A DNA stretch of 30,824 nucleotides from Serpens sp964410065 (GCA_964410065.1 CAYPFO010000041.1:1-30824), one strand, 5' to 3'; counted from the stretch's first letter, positions 1 through 8,805 are shown. The notes: generated from the letters alone by a model not told the origin. A program made the numbers and translations.

Positions 1-17
1 CACCGGAAGTGGGGCGC

Positions 18-45
18 ATTATAGGCCGCTGGATTCTGCCGTCAA
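18..45 (-). promoter_or_regulatory. Strong sigma-70 promoter, rrn-like, firing leftward out of the window
   Basis: On the minus strand a TTGACG -35 (plus 40-45) and a perfect TATAAT -10 (plus 18-23) are separated by 16 nt and followed by a GC-rich GCGCCCC discriminator. A near-consensus core with a GC-rich discriminator is typical of stringently controlled stable-RNA promoters. It lies just downstream of tyrS and points away from it, so it serves whatever lies left of the window. My recollection that the tyrZ-type gene of P. aeruginosa precedes an rRNA operon makes a 16S rRNA gene the likely target, but that is inference. Confidence 0.65.
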
Positions 46-58
46 CGGTTATTTTAGC

Positions 59-1258
59 CTATTCCGCCTTTAAGCTGATTTGGGCGAACGCCTTCTTACC
101 CGCCTGGCAGACATGACTGCTGCCCAGCTTGAAGATGAAGCTGCGATCCACGGCCTCTCCGTCAATCTTCACGCTGCCCGCATTCAACAGGTCGCGCGCA
201 CCGGCTGCGTTCTTCACCAGGCCTGCCTTATTAAGCACGGATGCGATCGGCATATCTTCTGTGGCAGACAGTTCAATTTCCGGAAGGTCTTCGGGCAGCT
301 CGCCGTCCTTCATGCGATTGCCCGCGGAGCGATGCGCTGTTGCGGCCGCTTCCTCGCCATGGAATCGAGCAACAAGCTCTTCGGCCAGCTTGATCTTGAT
401 ATCGCGCGGATTGGCACCTTGCTCGACATCACGCTTGAACTGCTCAATCTCTTCCATCGACCGAAAGCTCAGCAACTCAAAGTAGCGCCACATCATCGAG
501 TCCGGCAGCGAGACCAGCTTGTTGTACATCACGCCCGGCGCTTCCTGGATACCTACATAGTTACCCAGCGACTTGGACATCTTCTTCACGCCGTCTAGCC
601 CTTCCAGCAGCGGCATGGTCAGAATGCACTGCGGTTCCTGGCCGTAGGCGCGCTGCAATTCGCGCCCCATCAACAGGTTGAACTTCTGATCAGTGCCGCC
701 CAGCTCCATGTCCGCGCGCAGGGCAACGGAGTCATAGCCCTGGACCAGCGGATAAAGGAACTCGTGAATGGCAATCGGCTGATTGGAGGTGTAGCGCTTG
801 CTGAAGTCGTCGCGCTCGAGCATGCGCGCCACGGTGTACTGGGATGACAGGCGAATGAAGTCAGCAGGACTCAGTTGATCCATCCAGGTGGAGTTGAAGG
901 CCACCTCAGTCTTGGCCGGGTCGAGAATCTTGAATACCTGGGACTTGTAGGTTTCGGCATTCTCAAGGACCTGCTCGCGGGTCAGCGGCGGACGGGTAGC
1001 ACTTTTGCCGCTCGGATCACCGATCATGCCGGTGAAGTCACCGATCAGGAAAACGACCTGATGGCCGAGGTCCTGGAACTGACGCAGCTTATTAATAAGT
1101 ACGGTATGCCCCAGGTGCAGATCAGGAGCGGTCGGGTCGAAGCCTGCTTTGATTCTTAGTGGCTGCCCGCGCTTGAGCTTTTCGACCAGCTCAGCCTCGA
1201 TCAGAATCTCTTCCGCACCGCGCTTGATCAGCGCCAGTTGCTCTTCGACAGACTTCAT
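59..1258 (-). CDS. tyrS: Tyrosyl-tRNA synthetase
   Basis: Charges tRNA-Tyr with tyrosine in the cytoplasm, using ATP. The 399-residue protein is full length for the bacterial class Ic enzyme. The HIGH-type motif HLGH is at residues 48-51, the KMSKS loop is at 226-230, and the last 60 or so residues form an S4-like RNA-binding domain. The sequence resembles the Pseudomonas TyrZ-type enzyme more than the E. coli TyrS subgroup (from memory of the family). It is transcribed away from priA, with a 189-nt divergent spacer (1259-1447), and an rrn-like promoter begins right after its stop codon. The ATG start gives the N-terminus usual in Pseudomonas. Confidence 0.96.
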   Translation of the reverse strand: MKSVEEQLALIKRGAEEILIEAELVEKLKRGQPLRIKAGFDPTAPDLHLGHTVLINKLRQFQDLGHQVVFLIGDFTGMIGDPSGKSATRPPLTREQVLENAETYKSQVFKILDPAKTEVAFNSTWMDQLSPADFIRLSSQYTVARMLERDDFSKRYTSNQPIAIHEFLYPLVQGYDSVALRADMELGGTDQKFNLLMGRELQRAYGQEPQCILTMPLLEGLDGVKKMSKSLGNYVGIQEAPGVMYNKLVSLPDSMMWRYFELLSFRSMEEIEQFKRDVEQGANPRDIKIKLAEELVARFHGEEAAATAHRSAGNRMKDGELPEDLPEIELSATEDMPIASVLNKAGLVKNAAGARDLLNAGSVKIDGEAVDRSFIFKLGSSHVCQAGKKAFAQISLKAE

Positions 1259-1447
1259 GAAAACACTCGTTAACTAGATTGACGAAAGCCTGCAACCATA
1301 CAAGATCAAGGCTCAAAAACAAATTTGTCCTGACAGCAATTCCCGTCATTCATTCCTCTCGTTTCCCTCGCTCCGACACAGCGCCGTCCGCAAACGGCAT
1401 CATCCACTCCTGATAAGATCGCCGCTCACTTGCCAGGGATCGACTGC

Positions 1448-3667
1448 GTGCCCGACCTTATTCTCCGCCTCGCCCTGCCTTCACCCTTGCGCAGGCTCTT
1501 CGACTACATCGCCCCCGCCGACGTGCCGCCCTCTGCGCTACAGCCCGGCGTACGCCTGCGCGTGCCGTTCGGTCGCCGCGAAGTCGTGGGGGTATTGATC
1601 GAAGTCTCCCAGCAGAGCGACGTGCCGCACGACAAGCTGAAACCGGCTCTGGAGCTGCTTGATACCGAGTCTCCCCTCACCCCCGCGCTGCTCAAGCTGT
1701 GCCTGTGGACCGCGCAGTATTACCAGCACAGCCTCGGCGATACCCTGAGCTGGGCCCTGCCGACACTGCTCCGCCAGGGCGAGCCGGCCGAAGCGCGTCA
1801 GGAACGAATCTGGCTGCCGGTCGAAGGCGCCCGCACCGACGATCCGCGCCTGAGCCGGGCGCCGCGCCAGCGCGAAGCCCTCAAAGCCGTGCTCCAGCAT
1901 CCCCAAGGGGTGCGACATAGCCTGCTGAGTACACTGCAATTGAACCGCGACAGCCTTGAGTTGCTGCTGGAAAAGAATCTGCTGCGAATCGAGACGCGCC
2001 GCCGTGCGCCGCGTGTGCACAGTGGTGGCTGGCTGGCCCAGCCGGAGTTGCCCTTGAACGAGGAGCAGCGTGCGGCCTACGAAGCCATTCGTTCGGGTTT
2101 CGGCAGCTTTCAGGCGTCGCTCCTCGCCGGCGTCACCGGCAGCGGCAAGACCGAGGTGTACCTGCAACTGATCCGTGAAACCCTGGAAGCCGGCAAGCAG
2201 GCACTGGTACTGATCCCTGAGATCAACCTCGGGCCGCAAACTCTGGCGCGTTTCGAGCAGCGCTTCAATGCACGCATCGCCCTGCTGCATTCCAACGTGA
2301 ATGACCGCGAACGGCTGGACGCCTGGCTGGCGGCCCGCGATGGCGAAGCCGATATTGTCATCGGCACCCGCTCAGCGCTGTTCACGCCCCTGAAGAACCC
2401 CGGGCTGATCATCATCGACGAAGAACACGACGCTTCCTATAAACAGCAGGAAGGCCTGCGCTACCACGCTCGCGATCTGGCACTGGTGCGCGCCCGCCAG
2501 GAAAACCTGCCGATCGTTCTCGGCTCGGCCACCCCATCACTGGAAAGCCTGCACAATGCCCAGGCCGGTCGCTATGCGCTGCTCAAGCTCACCCATCGGG
2601 CCGGCGGCGCACAAGCGCCACGCTTTTTGCGCCTGGATATAAAAAGCCTGCCGCTCGACTCGGGAATCTCCGGCCCGCTGCAACAAGCGATGCGACAGAC
2701 CCTCGAAGCGGGCCAGCAGGTGCTGGTCTTTCTCAACCGTCGCGGCTTCGCGCCAACCCTGCTGTGCCACGACTGCGGCTGGCTCAGCCAGTGCCCACGC
2801 TGCGATGCCCGCATGACCCTGCATCAGCGCCACAATGAATTGCGCTGCCATCACTGCGGTCATGTCGAGCGTCCGCCACGCAATTGCCCGTCCTGCAATC
2901 ATGTCGATCTGCGCCCGGTCGGCGCCGGAACCGAGCGCGCCGAGGAACGGCTCAGCATTTTGTTTCCCGACTATCCGGTCCTGCGCATCGACCGTGACAG
3001 CACCTCACGCAAAGGCGCCATTGAAGAACTGCTCAACACCATCAATCGCGGCGAGCCTTGCCTCTTGGTCGGCACGCAGATGCTTGCCAAGGGACATCAC
3101 TTCCCGCGAGTCACGCTGGTGGCGATTCTCGATGCCGATGGCGGGCTGTTCTCTGCCGATTTCCGCGCACCAGAACGCATGGCCCAATTGATCGTTCAGG
3201 TTGCCGGGCGCGCCGGACGGGCCGAAGAGGCCGGCAAGGTCATCATCCAGACGCATTTGGCCGAGCACCCGCTGCTGGTGCAACTCACCGAGCAGGGCTA
3301 CTTCGCCTTTGCCGAACAAGCTCTGAGTGAACGGCGCGTTGCCGGGCTTCCGCCATTCAGTCACCTCGCCCTGCTGCGCGCCGAGGCTCACAAGCCGGGC
3401 CAAGCCGAGGATTTCCTCGAGCAGGCCTATTTGCAAGCCGAACAGCTAATGGACGAACTGGACCTACAGGGCATCGAACTGCTGGGACCTGTGCCCGCGC
3501 CCATGGAGCGGCGGGCGGGTCGCTACCGGGCGCAGCTGTTGATACAAGGCAACGCGCGCGTTCCGCTGCATCGCCTGCTGCACGCCTGGCTGCCCTACAT
3601 TGAAGTGCTGCCCGGCAGCCGCGCGGTTCGCTGGTCGCTGGATATTGACCCCATCGATCTTTTCTAG
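1448..3667 (+). CDS. priA: Primosomal protein N' (PriA 3'-5' DNA helicase)
   Basis: Restarts stalled replication forks by recognising forked DNA, unwinding the lagging arm and loading the primosome. The protein is 739 residues. The superfamily 2 Walker A motif GVTGSGKT is at residues 228-235 and the DEEH box at 324-327. Cysteine pairs for the two zinc sites follow (CHDC, CPRC, CHHC, CPSC), then the C-terminal helicase lobe. I chose the GTG at 1448: an AGGGA ribosome-binding site lies 8 nt upstream and the protein then begins PDLILRL as in homologues. An in-frame TTG at 1430 would add six residues and has no such site. rpmE, which I remember upstream of priA in several pseudomonads, is not here; tyrS is. 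Confidence 0.95.
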   Translation: MPDLILRLALPSPLRRLFDYIAPADVPPSALQPGVRLRVPFGRREVVGVLIEVSQQSDVPHDKLKPALELLDTESPLTPALLKLCLWTAQYYQHSLGDTLSWALPTLLRQGEPAEARQERIWLPVEGARTDDPRLSRAPRQREALKAVLQHPQGVRHSLLSTLQLNRDSLELLLEKNLLRIETRRRAPRVHSGGWLAQPELPLNEEQRAAYEAIRSGFGSFQASLLAGVTGSGKTEVYLQLIRETLEAGKQALVLIPEINLGPQTLARFEQRFNARIALLHSNVNDRERLDAWLAARDGEADIVIGTRSALFTPLKNPGLIIIDEEHDASYKQQEGLRYHARDLALVRARQENLPIVLGSATPSLESLHNAQAGRYALLKLTHRAGGAQAPRFLRLDIKSLPLDSGISGPLQQAMRQTLEAGQQVLVFLNRRGFAPTLLCHDCGWLSQCPRCDARMTLHQRHNELRCHHCGHVERPPRNCPSCNHVDLRPVGAGTERAEERLSILFPDYPVLRIDRDSTSRKGAIEELLNTINRGEPCLLVGTQMLAKGHHFPRVTLVAILDADGGLFSADFRAPERMAQLIVQVAGRAGRAEEAGKVIIQTHLAEHPLLVQLTEQGYFAFAEQALSERRVAGLPPFSHLALLRAEAHKPGQAEDFLEQAYLQAEQLMDELDLQGIELLGPVPAPMERRAGRYRAQLLIQGNARVPLHRLLHAWLPYIEVLPGSRAVRWSLDIDPIDLF

Positions 3668-3764
3668 ACTGTTGCAGGACTGACCGCACCCGATTCCCGC
3701 GCCGGATTCTGTGGTCACGTCGACTATTACCTGCAGCCGGTGGCTTGCCACTGACTGCTGCTTC

Positions 3765-3770
3765 TATAAT
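3765..3770 (+). promoter_or_regulatory. Putative argS promoter -10 element
   Basis: A perfect TATAAT followed by GCGCGG lies 43 nt upstream of the argS ATG in the 145-nt gap after priA. The best -35 candidate, TTGCCA at 3745-3750, is only 14 nt away, so the -35 assignment is weak. The element suggests argS has its own promoter as well as any read-through from priA. Confidence 0.4.
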
Positions 3771-3812
3771 GCGCGGTTTTTGAACAAAGCCTTGGGGCCG
3801 ACGAGCACACCG

Positions 3813-5552
3813 ATGAAAGACAGCATTCGCCACCTGATCCAGCAAGCCCTCACCCGCCTCACCACAGACGGCGTGCTCCCCGAAGGCCTCACGCCGGCGA
3901 TCCAGGTGGAGAACACCAAGGACAAGAGCCACGGCGATTTCGCTAGCAATATCGCCATGATGCTGGCCAAGCCGGCGGGCATGAAGCCTCGCGATCTGGC
4001 CGAGAAGCTGATTGCCGCCCTGCCGGCTGACCCGGCAATCAGCAAGGTGGCTATTGCCGGGCCCGGCTTCCTCAATTTCTTCCAGAATTCCGACATGCTC
4101 GCCCAACGCCTGGAAGCCGCCCTGGCCGATGCGCATCTTGGCGTACGCAAGGGCAGCGCCAGCGAGAAAGTGGTGATTGACCTGTCCTCGCCCAACCTGG
4201 CCAAGGAAATGCACGTCGGCCACCTGCGCTCGACCATCATCGGCGACGCCGTGGGCCGCGTACTGGAGTTTCTCGGCGATGAGGTGATCCGCCAGAACCA
4301 CGTGGGCGACTGGGGCACCCAGTTCGGCATGCTGCTGGCCTACCTGGAAGAAAACCCGGCCGCCGCCGAGAGCGAATTGTCCGACCTTGAGCAGTTCTAT
4401 CGCGCCGCCAAGAAGCGCTTCGATGATTCCGCAGCCTTCGCAGACCGCGCCCGCGAACTGGTGGTCAAGCTGCAGGCCGAAGACCCCGAGTGCCTGCGAC
4501 TGTGGACACGCTTCAACGAGATTTCCCTCTCGCACTGCCAAAAGGTGTATGAACGCCTCAATGTCAAACTGACCCCCGCCGACGTCAAGGGCGAGAGCGC
4601 CTACAACGCGGAGCTGCCGGGCATCGTCAATGCGCTGCGCGACAAGGGCCTGCTCACCGAAGATCAGGGCGCTCAGTGCGTCTTCCTCGATGAATTCCAG
4701 AACGCCGAAGGCAATCCGTTGCCGGTCATCGTGCAGAAAGCCGGCGGCGGTTACCTGTATGCCACCACCGACCTGGCGGCGATGCGCTATCGCAGTGCGA
4801 CTTTGAAAGCCGACCGCGCTCTGTATTTCGTCGATCAGCGTCAGGCGCTGCACTTCCAGATGGCCTTCGAGGTCGCACGCCGCGCCGGCTTCGTGCATGA
4901 CGGCATGCGCCTCGAGCACATGGGCTTTGGCACCATGAACGGCGCCGATGGCCGTCCGTTCAAGACCCGTGACGGCGGCACGGTGAAACTCATCGACTTG
5001 CTCGACGAAGCCGAGCAGCGCGCCTACGACCTGGTCAAGGGCAAAAACCCCGAACTGGACGAGGCAGAACTGCGCCAGATTGCCCGCGCCGTAGGGATTG
5101 GCGCGGTCAAGTACGCCGACCTGTCCAAGCACCGCACCAGCGACTACAGCTTCAACTTTGAACAGATGCTCAGCTTCGAAGGCAACACGGCGCCCTACCT
5201 GCTGTACGCCTACACCCGTGTGGCCAGCGTGTTCCGCAAATTGGGCAAGGGCATCGACGAGGTAGACGGCCAGATCGACCTGGTGGCCGAGCAGGAGCAA
5301 GCGCTGGCCGCCAAGCTGGCGCAGTTCGGCGAAGTGCTGAATAACGTCGGCGAAAAGGGCGTGCCGCACCTGCTGTGCGCCTACCTGTACGATTTGGCCG
5401 GGCTGTTCTCCAGCTTCTATGAACACTGCCCGATTCTCTCCGCCGACGAGGAGGCCACTCGGCAAAGCCGTCTGCGCCTGGCCGCGTTGACCGGCCGTAC
5501 CCTCAAGCAGGGCCTGCAACTGCTCGGCCTGGAACCTCTGGAGCGCATGTAA
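3813..5552 (+). CDS. argS: Arginyl-tRNA synthetase
   Basis: Class Ia synthetase that charges tRNA-Arg. The protein is 579 residues, normal for the family. It has an N-terminal tRNA-binding (Add-1) domain, then the SSPNLAKEMHVGHLRST block containing the HIGH-type HVGH motif near residue 135, then the catalytic fold, and a C-terminal DALR anticodon-binding domain ending in PLERM. The ATG at 3813 starts KDSIRHLIQQAL, the usual Pseudomonas N-terminus; upstream in-frame codons run through the promoter region and were not used. The stop codon is one base before the ATG of the SPOR-domain gene, so the two are probably co-translated. Confidence 0.96.
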   Translation: MKDSIRHLIQQALTRLTTDGVLPEGLTPAIQVENTKDKSHGDFASNIAMMLAKPAGMKPRDLAEKLIAALPADPAISKVAIAGPGFLNFFQNSDMLAQRLEAALADAHLGVRKGSASEKVVIDLSSPNLAKEMHVGHLRSTIIGDAVGRVLEFLGDEVIRQNHVGDWGTQFGMLLAYLEENPAAAESELSDLEQFYRAAKKRFDDSAAFADRARELVVKLQAEDPECLRLWTRFNEISLSHCQKVYERLNVKLTPADVKGESAYNAELPGIVNALRDKGLLTEDQGAQCVFLDEFQNAEGNPLPVIVQKAGGGYLYATTDLAAMRYRSATLKADRALYFVDQRQALHFQMAFEVARRAGFVHDGMRLEHMGFGTMNGADGRPFKTRDGGTVKLIDLLDEAEQRAYDLVKGKNPELDEAELRQIARAVGIGAVKYADLSKHRTSDYSFNFEQMLSFEGNTAPYLLYAYTRVASVFRKLGKGIDEVDGQIDLVAEQEQALAAKLAQFGEVLNNVGEKGVPHLLCAYLYDLAGLFSSFYEHCPILSADEEATRQSRLRLAALTGRTLKQGLQLLGLEPLERM

Positions 5553-5553
5553 A

Positions 5554-6231
5554 ATGGCCGCCGCACGCAAGAAACCTGCCCCCAAGCGCGGCGCCAGCCG
5601 CCCCCAGGCACCGGCGCAAAAAACAGTGCCGGGTTGGGTGTGGCTGGCGTGCGGCCTGGTCATCGGTGGCTTTGTGATGTTTCTGATGAGTCTCGAGCCC
5701 GGGAAAGACAGCATCAAACGCCCGATCGAGCAGGCACAGAAAAACGCGAAGCCGGTAAAAGAACAGCCGAGCAAACCCAAATATGACTTCTATACGCTGC
5801 TACCCGAGTCGGAAGTCATCGTCCCCCCGGAAAGCCTGCCTCGCACCCCGCCGGCTCCCGCGCCGAAACCGGCCGTCAAGCCGGTAACGCCGCAGGAAGC
5901 GGCGAAAATCGACACCGAACGCGCCCTGGCGGCCCTCAGCGGCAAGATTCCACCGCCGCCTCCGCCTGTGGCAGCGTCGGCACCCGCCACGCATCAGTTC
6001 TTCCTGCAGGCCGGCTCCTTCCAGACCCGCGCCCAGGCTGAAAGCGTACGCGCCCAAGTGACGCTGATTGGGCAAGTGGCTCGCCTGGAGTCCGGTACGG
6101 TGGGCGATCGCACCTGGCACCGTGTACTGGTCGGCCCGTTCAACAGTCGCGAACAGATGAACAGTGCACAGAAGCAACTGACCAGCAATGGCTTCAGCAA
6201 CCTGCTGCCGCAACAACGCAAGGTGCAATGA
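5554..6231 (+). CDS. SPOR-domain membrane protein (FtsN-like)
   Basis: A 225-residue bitopic inner-membrane protein. A short basic cytoplasmic tail (residues 1-26, rich in K/R/P) is followed by one membrane span (about 28-46), a proline/lysine-rich periplasmic linker with a PPPPPP run near 133-138, and a C-terminal SPOR domain (about 148-225) beginning QFFLQAGSF. SPOR domains bind denuded septal peptidoglycan, so a role at the division site is likely. It begins one base after argS. It resembles FtsN in layout, but whether it is the cell-division FtsN or another SPOR protein cannot be settled from sequence alone. Confidence 0.88.
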   Translation: MAAARKKPAPKRGASRPQAPAQKTVPGWVWLACGLVIGGFVMFLMSLEPGKDSIKRPIEQAQKNAKPVKEQPSKPKYDFYTLLPESEVIVPPESLPRTPPAPAPKPAVKPVTPQEAAKIDTERALAALSGKIPPPPPPVAASAPATHQFFLQAGSFQTRAQAESVRAQVTLIGQVARLESGTVGDRTWHRVLVGPFNSREQMNSAQKQLTSNGFSNLLPQQRKVQ

Positions 6232-6365
6232 CCTCCGGTGCTCCAGTACCGAACTGCTGGTCTCGCAGTCGCACATAACGCAGATCAACAGGCCCCGCAC
6301 TTCCAGCCGCCCTGGGGCTTACCGCCTTGTGCTCGTCGGTTTTGCCAAGCGCCTGCGACTTATTG

Positions 6366-6394
6366 CTTGAAGCACAACGACCCCATCCCCATAT
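6366..6394 (+). promoter_or_regulatory. Sigma-32 (heat-shock) promoter of hslVU
   Basis: CTTGAAG (6366-6372), a 14-nt spacer and CCCCATAT (6387-6394) match the RpoH consensus CTTGAAA-N13/14-CCCCATNT almost perfectly. It lies 39 nt upstream of hslV, a classic heat-shock operon. Confidence 0.85.
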
Positions 6395-6433
6395 AGGCTG
6401 CTATTCCCGGATCAACCTGCAGGAGTACGCCCC

Positions 6434-6970
6434 TTGACCACCATCGTTTCAGTCCGCCGCAACGGCAAAGTCGTCATGGGTGGCGACGGCCAGGTTTCCC
6501 TGGGCAACACCGTGATGAAAGGCAATGCCAAGAAGGTTCGTCACCTGTATCACGGCCAGGTGCTGGCCGGTTTTGCCGGCGCCACCGCTGACGCCTTCAC
6601 GCTGTTCGAGCGTTTTGAAGGCCAGTTGGAAAAACACCAGGGACACTTGGTGCGCGCCGCGGTCGAATTAGCCAAAGAGTGGCGCACCGACCGCTCGTTG
6701 AGCCGCCTGGAGGCCATGCTGGCCGTGGCCAACAAGGACGCCTCATTGATCATTACCGGCAACGGTGATGTGGTCGAACCTGAACACGGGCTGATCGCCA
6801 TGGGTTCCGGTGGCGGCTTTGCCCAGGCCGCAGCCATGGCGCTGCTGCAAAAAGCCGAGGCCAACCTGTCCGCCCGCGAAATCGCTGAAACAGCGTTGAA
6901 CATCGCCGGCAGCATTTGTGTCTTTACCAACCAGAACCTCACTATTGAAGAGCTGGACTCCGCGGTTTAA
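6434..6970 (+). CDS. hslV: ATP-dependent protease subunit HslV (ClpQ)
   Basis: Proteolytic subunit of the HslVU heat-shock protease, a double hexameric ring related to proteasome beta subunits. The protein is 178 residues. After removal of the initiator it begins TTIVSVRR, exposing the N-terminal catalytic threonine, and the GDGQVSLGNTVMKG block of the family follows. The start is an unusual TTG at 6434, preceded by AGGAG at 6421-6425 with 8-nt spacing. No other start would put the threonine at position 2. hslU follows after 28 nt in the same operon, and a sigma-32 promoter lies just upstream. Confidence 0.96.
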   Translation: MTTIVSVRRNGKVVMGGDGQVSLGNTVMKGNAKKVRHLYHGQVLAGFAGATADAFTLFERFEGQLEKHQGHLVRAAVELAKEWRTDRSLSRLEAMLAVANKDASLIITGNGDVVEPEHGLIAMGSGGGFAQAAAMALLQKAEANLSAREIAETALNIAGSICVFTNQNLTIEELDSAV

Positions 6971-6998
6971 CCGCCAGCCCACTCCGGAGTACCCCAGC

Positions 6999-8339
6999 AT
7001 GTCCATGACACCCCGTGAGATCGTTCACGAACTCAACCGCCACATCATCGGCCAGGATGAGGCCAAGCGTGCCGTCGCCATCGCGCTGCGCAACCGCTGG
7101 CGGCGCATGCAGTTGCCCGCCGACCTTCGCCAGGAAGTCACCCCCAAGAACATTCTGATGATCGGCCCCACCGGGGTCGGCAAGACCGAAATCGCCCGTC
7201 GCCTGGCCAAGCTGGCCAATGCCCCCTTCCTCAAGGTCGAGGCGACCAAGTTCACCGAGGTGGGTTATGTCGGGCGCGACGTCGAGTCGATCATTCGCGA
7301 CCTGGCCGACGCCGCACTGAAAATGCTCCGCGAGCAAGAAGTGCAAAAGATGCGGCACCGCGCCGAGGACGCCGCCGAAGAGCGCATTCTCGATGCTTTG
7401 CTGCCACCAGCCCGCGCCGGCTTCAACGAGGACCCGATACCCAGCGGCGATTCCAATACTCGCCAACTGTTCCGCAAGCGCTTGCGCGAGGGACAGCTGG
7501 ACGACAAGGAAATCGACATTGAAGTGGCGGAGATGCCCGCCGGCATCGAGATCATGACCCCCCCGGGCATGGAAGAGATGACCAGCCAGCTGCAAAACCT
7601 GTTCTCTGGCATGTCCAAAGGCAAGAAGAAGAGCCGCAAGCTGAAGATCAAGGAAGCCCTGAAACTGGTGCGCGACGAGGAAGCGGCGCGCTTGGTCAAT
7701 GAAGAGGATCTCAAGGCGCGCGCCCTGGAGGCCGTCGAGCAGCACGGCATCGTCTTTATCGACGAGATCGACAAGGTGGCCAAGCGCGGCAACACCGGCG
7801 GCGCCGACGTGTCCCGCGAGGGCGTACAGCGCGACCTGCTGCCCCTGATCGAAGGCTCCACGGTGAATACCAAGCTGGGCATGGTCAAGACCGACCACAT
7901 CCTGTTCATCGCCTCGGGTGCCTTCCATCTCTCCAGGCCGAGCGACCTGGTGCCGGAGCTGCAAGGTCGTCTGCCCATTCGCGTCGAACTCAAGCCATTG
8001 TCGCCACAGGACTTCGAACGCATCCTGACCGAGCCGCACGCCTCGCTGACCGAACAGTACAGTGCACTGCTGCAAACCGAGGGGCTGAACATCGAGTTTG
8101 TCCAGGATGGCATCCAGCGCATCGCCGAGATCGCCTGGCAGGTCAATGAAAAGACCGAGAACATCGGCGCTAGGCGTCTGCATACCCTGCTGGAGCGCCT
8201 GCTCGAGGAAGTGTCGTTCAGCGCCGGCGACCTGGCCGCTCAACACAGCGATCAGCCGATTCGCATTGATGCCGCCTACGTGAATGAGCACCTCGGCGAG
8301 CTGGCCCAGGACGAAGACCTGTCACGCTACATCCTTTGA
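6999..8339 (+). CDS. hslU: HslU ATPase (ClpY) of the HslVU protease
   Basis: AAA+ unfoldase that feeds substrates to HslV. The protein is 446 residues. The Walker A motif GPTGVGKT is at residues 56-63. The intermediate (I) domain follows, with charged segments and the KGKKKSRKLKIKEA stretch. Walker B is GIVFIDEIDK, and the C-terminus EDLSRYIL is the tail that docks into HslV. The ATG at 6999 gives SMTPREIVHELN as in homologues; the reading frame is open further upstream into hslV but has no family similarity there. It is co-transcribed with hslV. Confidence 0.96.
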   Translation: MSMTPREIVHELNRHIIGQDEAKRAVAIALRNRWRRMQLPADLRQEVTPKNILMIGPTGVGKTEIARRLAKLANAPFLKVEATKFTEVGYVGRDVESIIRDLADAALKMLREQEVQKMRHRAEDAAEERILDALLPPARAGFNEDPIPSGDSNTRQLFRKRLREGQLDDKEIDIEVAEMPAGIEIMTPPGMEEMTSQLQNLFSGMSKGKKKSRKLKIKEALKLVRDEEAARLVNEEDLKARALEAVEQHGIVFIDEIDKVAKRGNTGGADVSREGVQRDLLPLIEGSTVNTKLGMVKTDHILFIASGAFHLSRPSDLVPELQGRLPIRVELKPLSPQDFERILTEPHASLTEQYSALLQTEGLNIEFVQDGIQRIAEIAWQVNEKTENIGARRLHTLLERLLEEVSFSAGDLAAQHSDQPIRIDAAYVNEHLGELAQDEDLSRYIL

Positions 8340-8353
8340 ATACGGCCCTGGCG

Positions 8354-8395
8354 GCAAGCTGCAAGCACGCGCGTCACTTGCAGCTTGAAGCTTGC
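8354..8395. repeat. Inverted repeat of the Pseudomonas AAGCTGCAAG type
   Basis: CAAGCTGCAAG (8355-8365) and CTTGCAGCTTG (8378-8388) form a perfect 11-bp inverted repeat with a 12-nt loop, followed by another partial copy of the motif (AAGCTTGCGG). Such AAGCT/GCAAG-rich palindromes are common between Pseudomonas genes. Here it fills the hslU-DUF971 gap and may act as a transcript-end hairpin. Confidence 0.6.
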
Positions 8396-8409
8396 GGCTT
8401 GGAGCTCCC

Positions 8410-8781
8410 ATGCATATCCCTACCGCCATCAAGTTGCACAAAGCCTCCAAAACCCTGGAGCTGCATTACGGCAGCGAGTGCTACACCCTGAGTGCCGAAT
8501 TCCTGCGGGTGCATTCACCCTCGGCCGAAGTTCAGGGCCACGGCAATCCAGTGCTGCAGTACGGCAAGCAGCAAGTCGGCCTGGCGGGTGTCGAGCCGAC
8601 CGGCAACTATGCGCTGAAATTGATCTTCGACGACGGTCATGACAGTGGCCTATACAGCTGGGATTACCTGTACCAGCTGGCCACTCGCCAGGAGGCGCTC
8701 TGGGCTGACTACCTGCAGCAATTGACTGCCGCTGGTCGCTCGCGCGATCCCAGTGAATCCGTCGTCAAACTGATGCTGTAA
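8410..8781 (+). CDS. DUF971 family protein (gamma-butyrobetaine hydroxylase-like N-terminal domain)
   Basis: A 124-residue protein made up of the DUF971 domain alone, the domain also found at the N-terminus of gamma-butyrobetaine hydroxylases. Visible family features are the start PTAIKLHKASKTLEL, the central VGLAGVEPTGNYALKLIFDDGHDSG segment and the YSWDYLYQL motif. The ATG at 8410 has GGAG at 8401-8404 just upstream; the in-frame TTG at 8392 is less likely. I remember the gene sitting between hslU and phaC1 in other pseudomonads. No function is established; a role in iron-sulfur protein maturation has been suggested for related stand-alone proteins, and nothing here tests that. Confidence 0.85.
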   Translation: MHIPTAIKLHKASKTLELHYGSECYTLSAEFLRVHSPSAEVQGHGNPVLQYGKQQVGLAGVEPTGNYALKLIFDDGHDSGLYSWDYLYQLATRQEALWADYLQQLTAAGRSRDPSESVVKLML

Positions 8782-8805
8782 CCCTTTTTCACACCTGATC
8801 CCCCG

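Noticed and set aside
3742..3770. Full -35/-10 promoter for argS
   Set aside because: The -10 is excellent, but no -35 is found at 16-18 nt spacing, so only the -10 is reported.
3357..5780. 807-codon open frame on the minus strand opposite argS
   Set aside because: It is the antisense of priA, argS and the SPOR gene. GC-rich third positions keep it open; its translation has no recognisable domain.
5953..5972. Proline-run repeat in the SPOR gene as a genomic repeat
   Set aside because: It is simply a polyproline linker coded by CCG/CCT codons.
6942..8291. 449-codon minus-strand frame opposite hslU
   Set aside because: Shadow of hslU, with low-complexity Gly/Leu/His/Gln composition and no motif.
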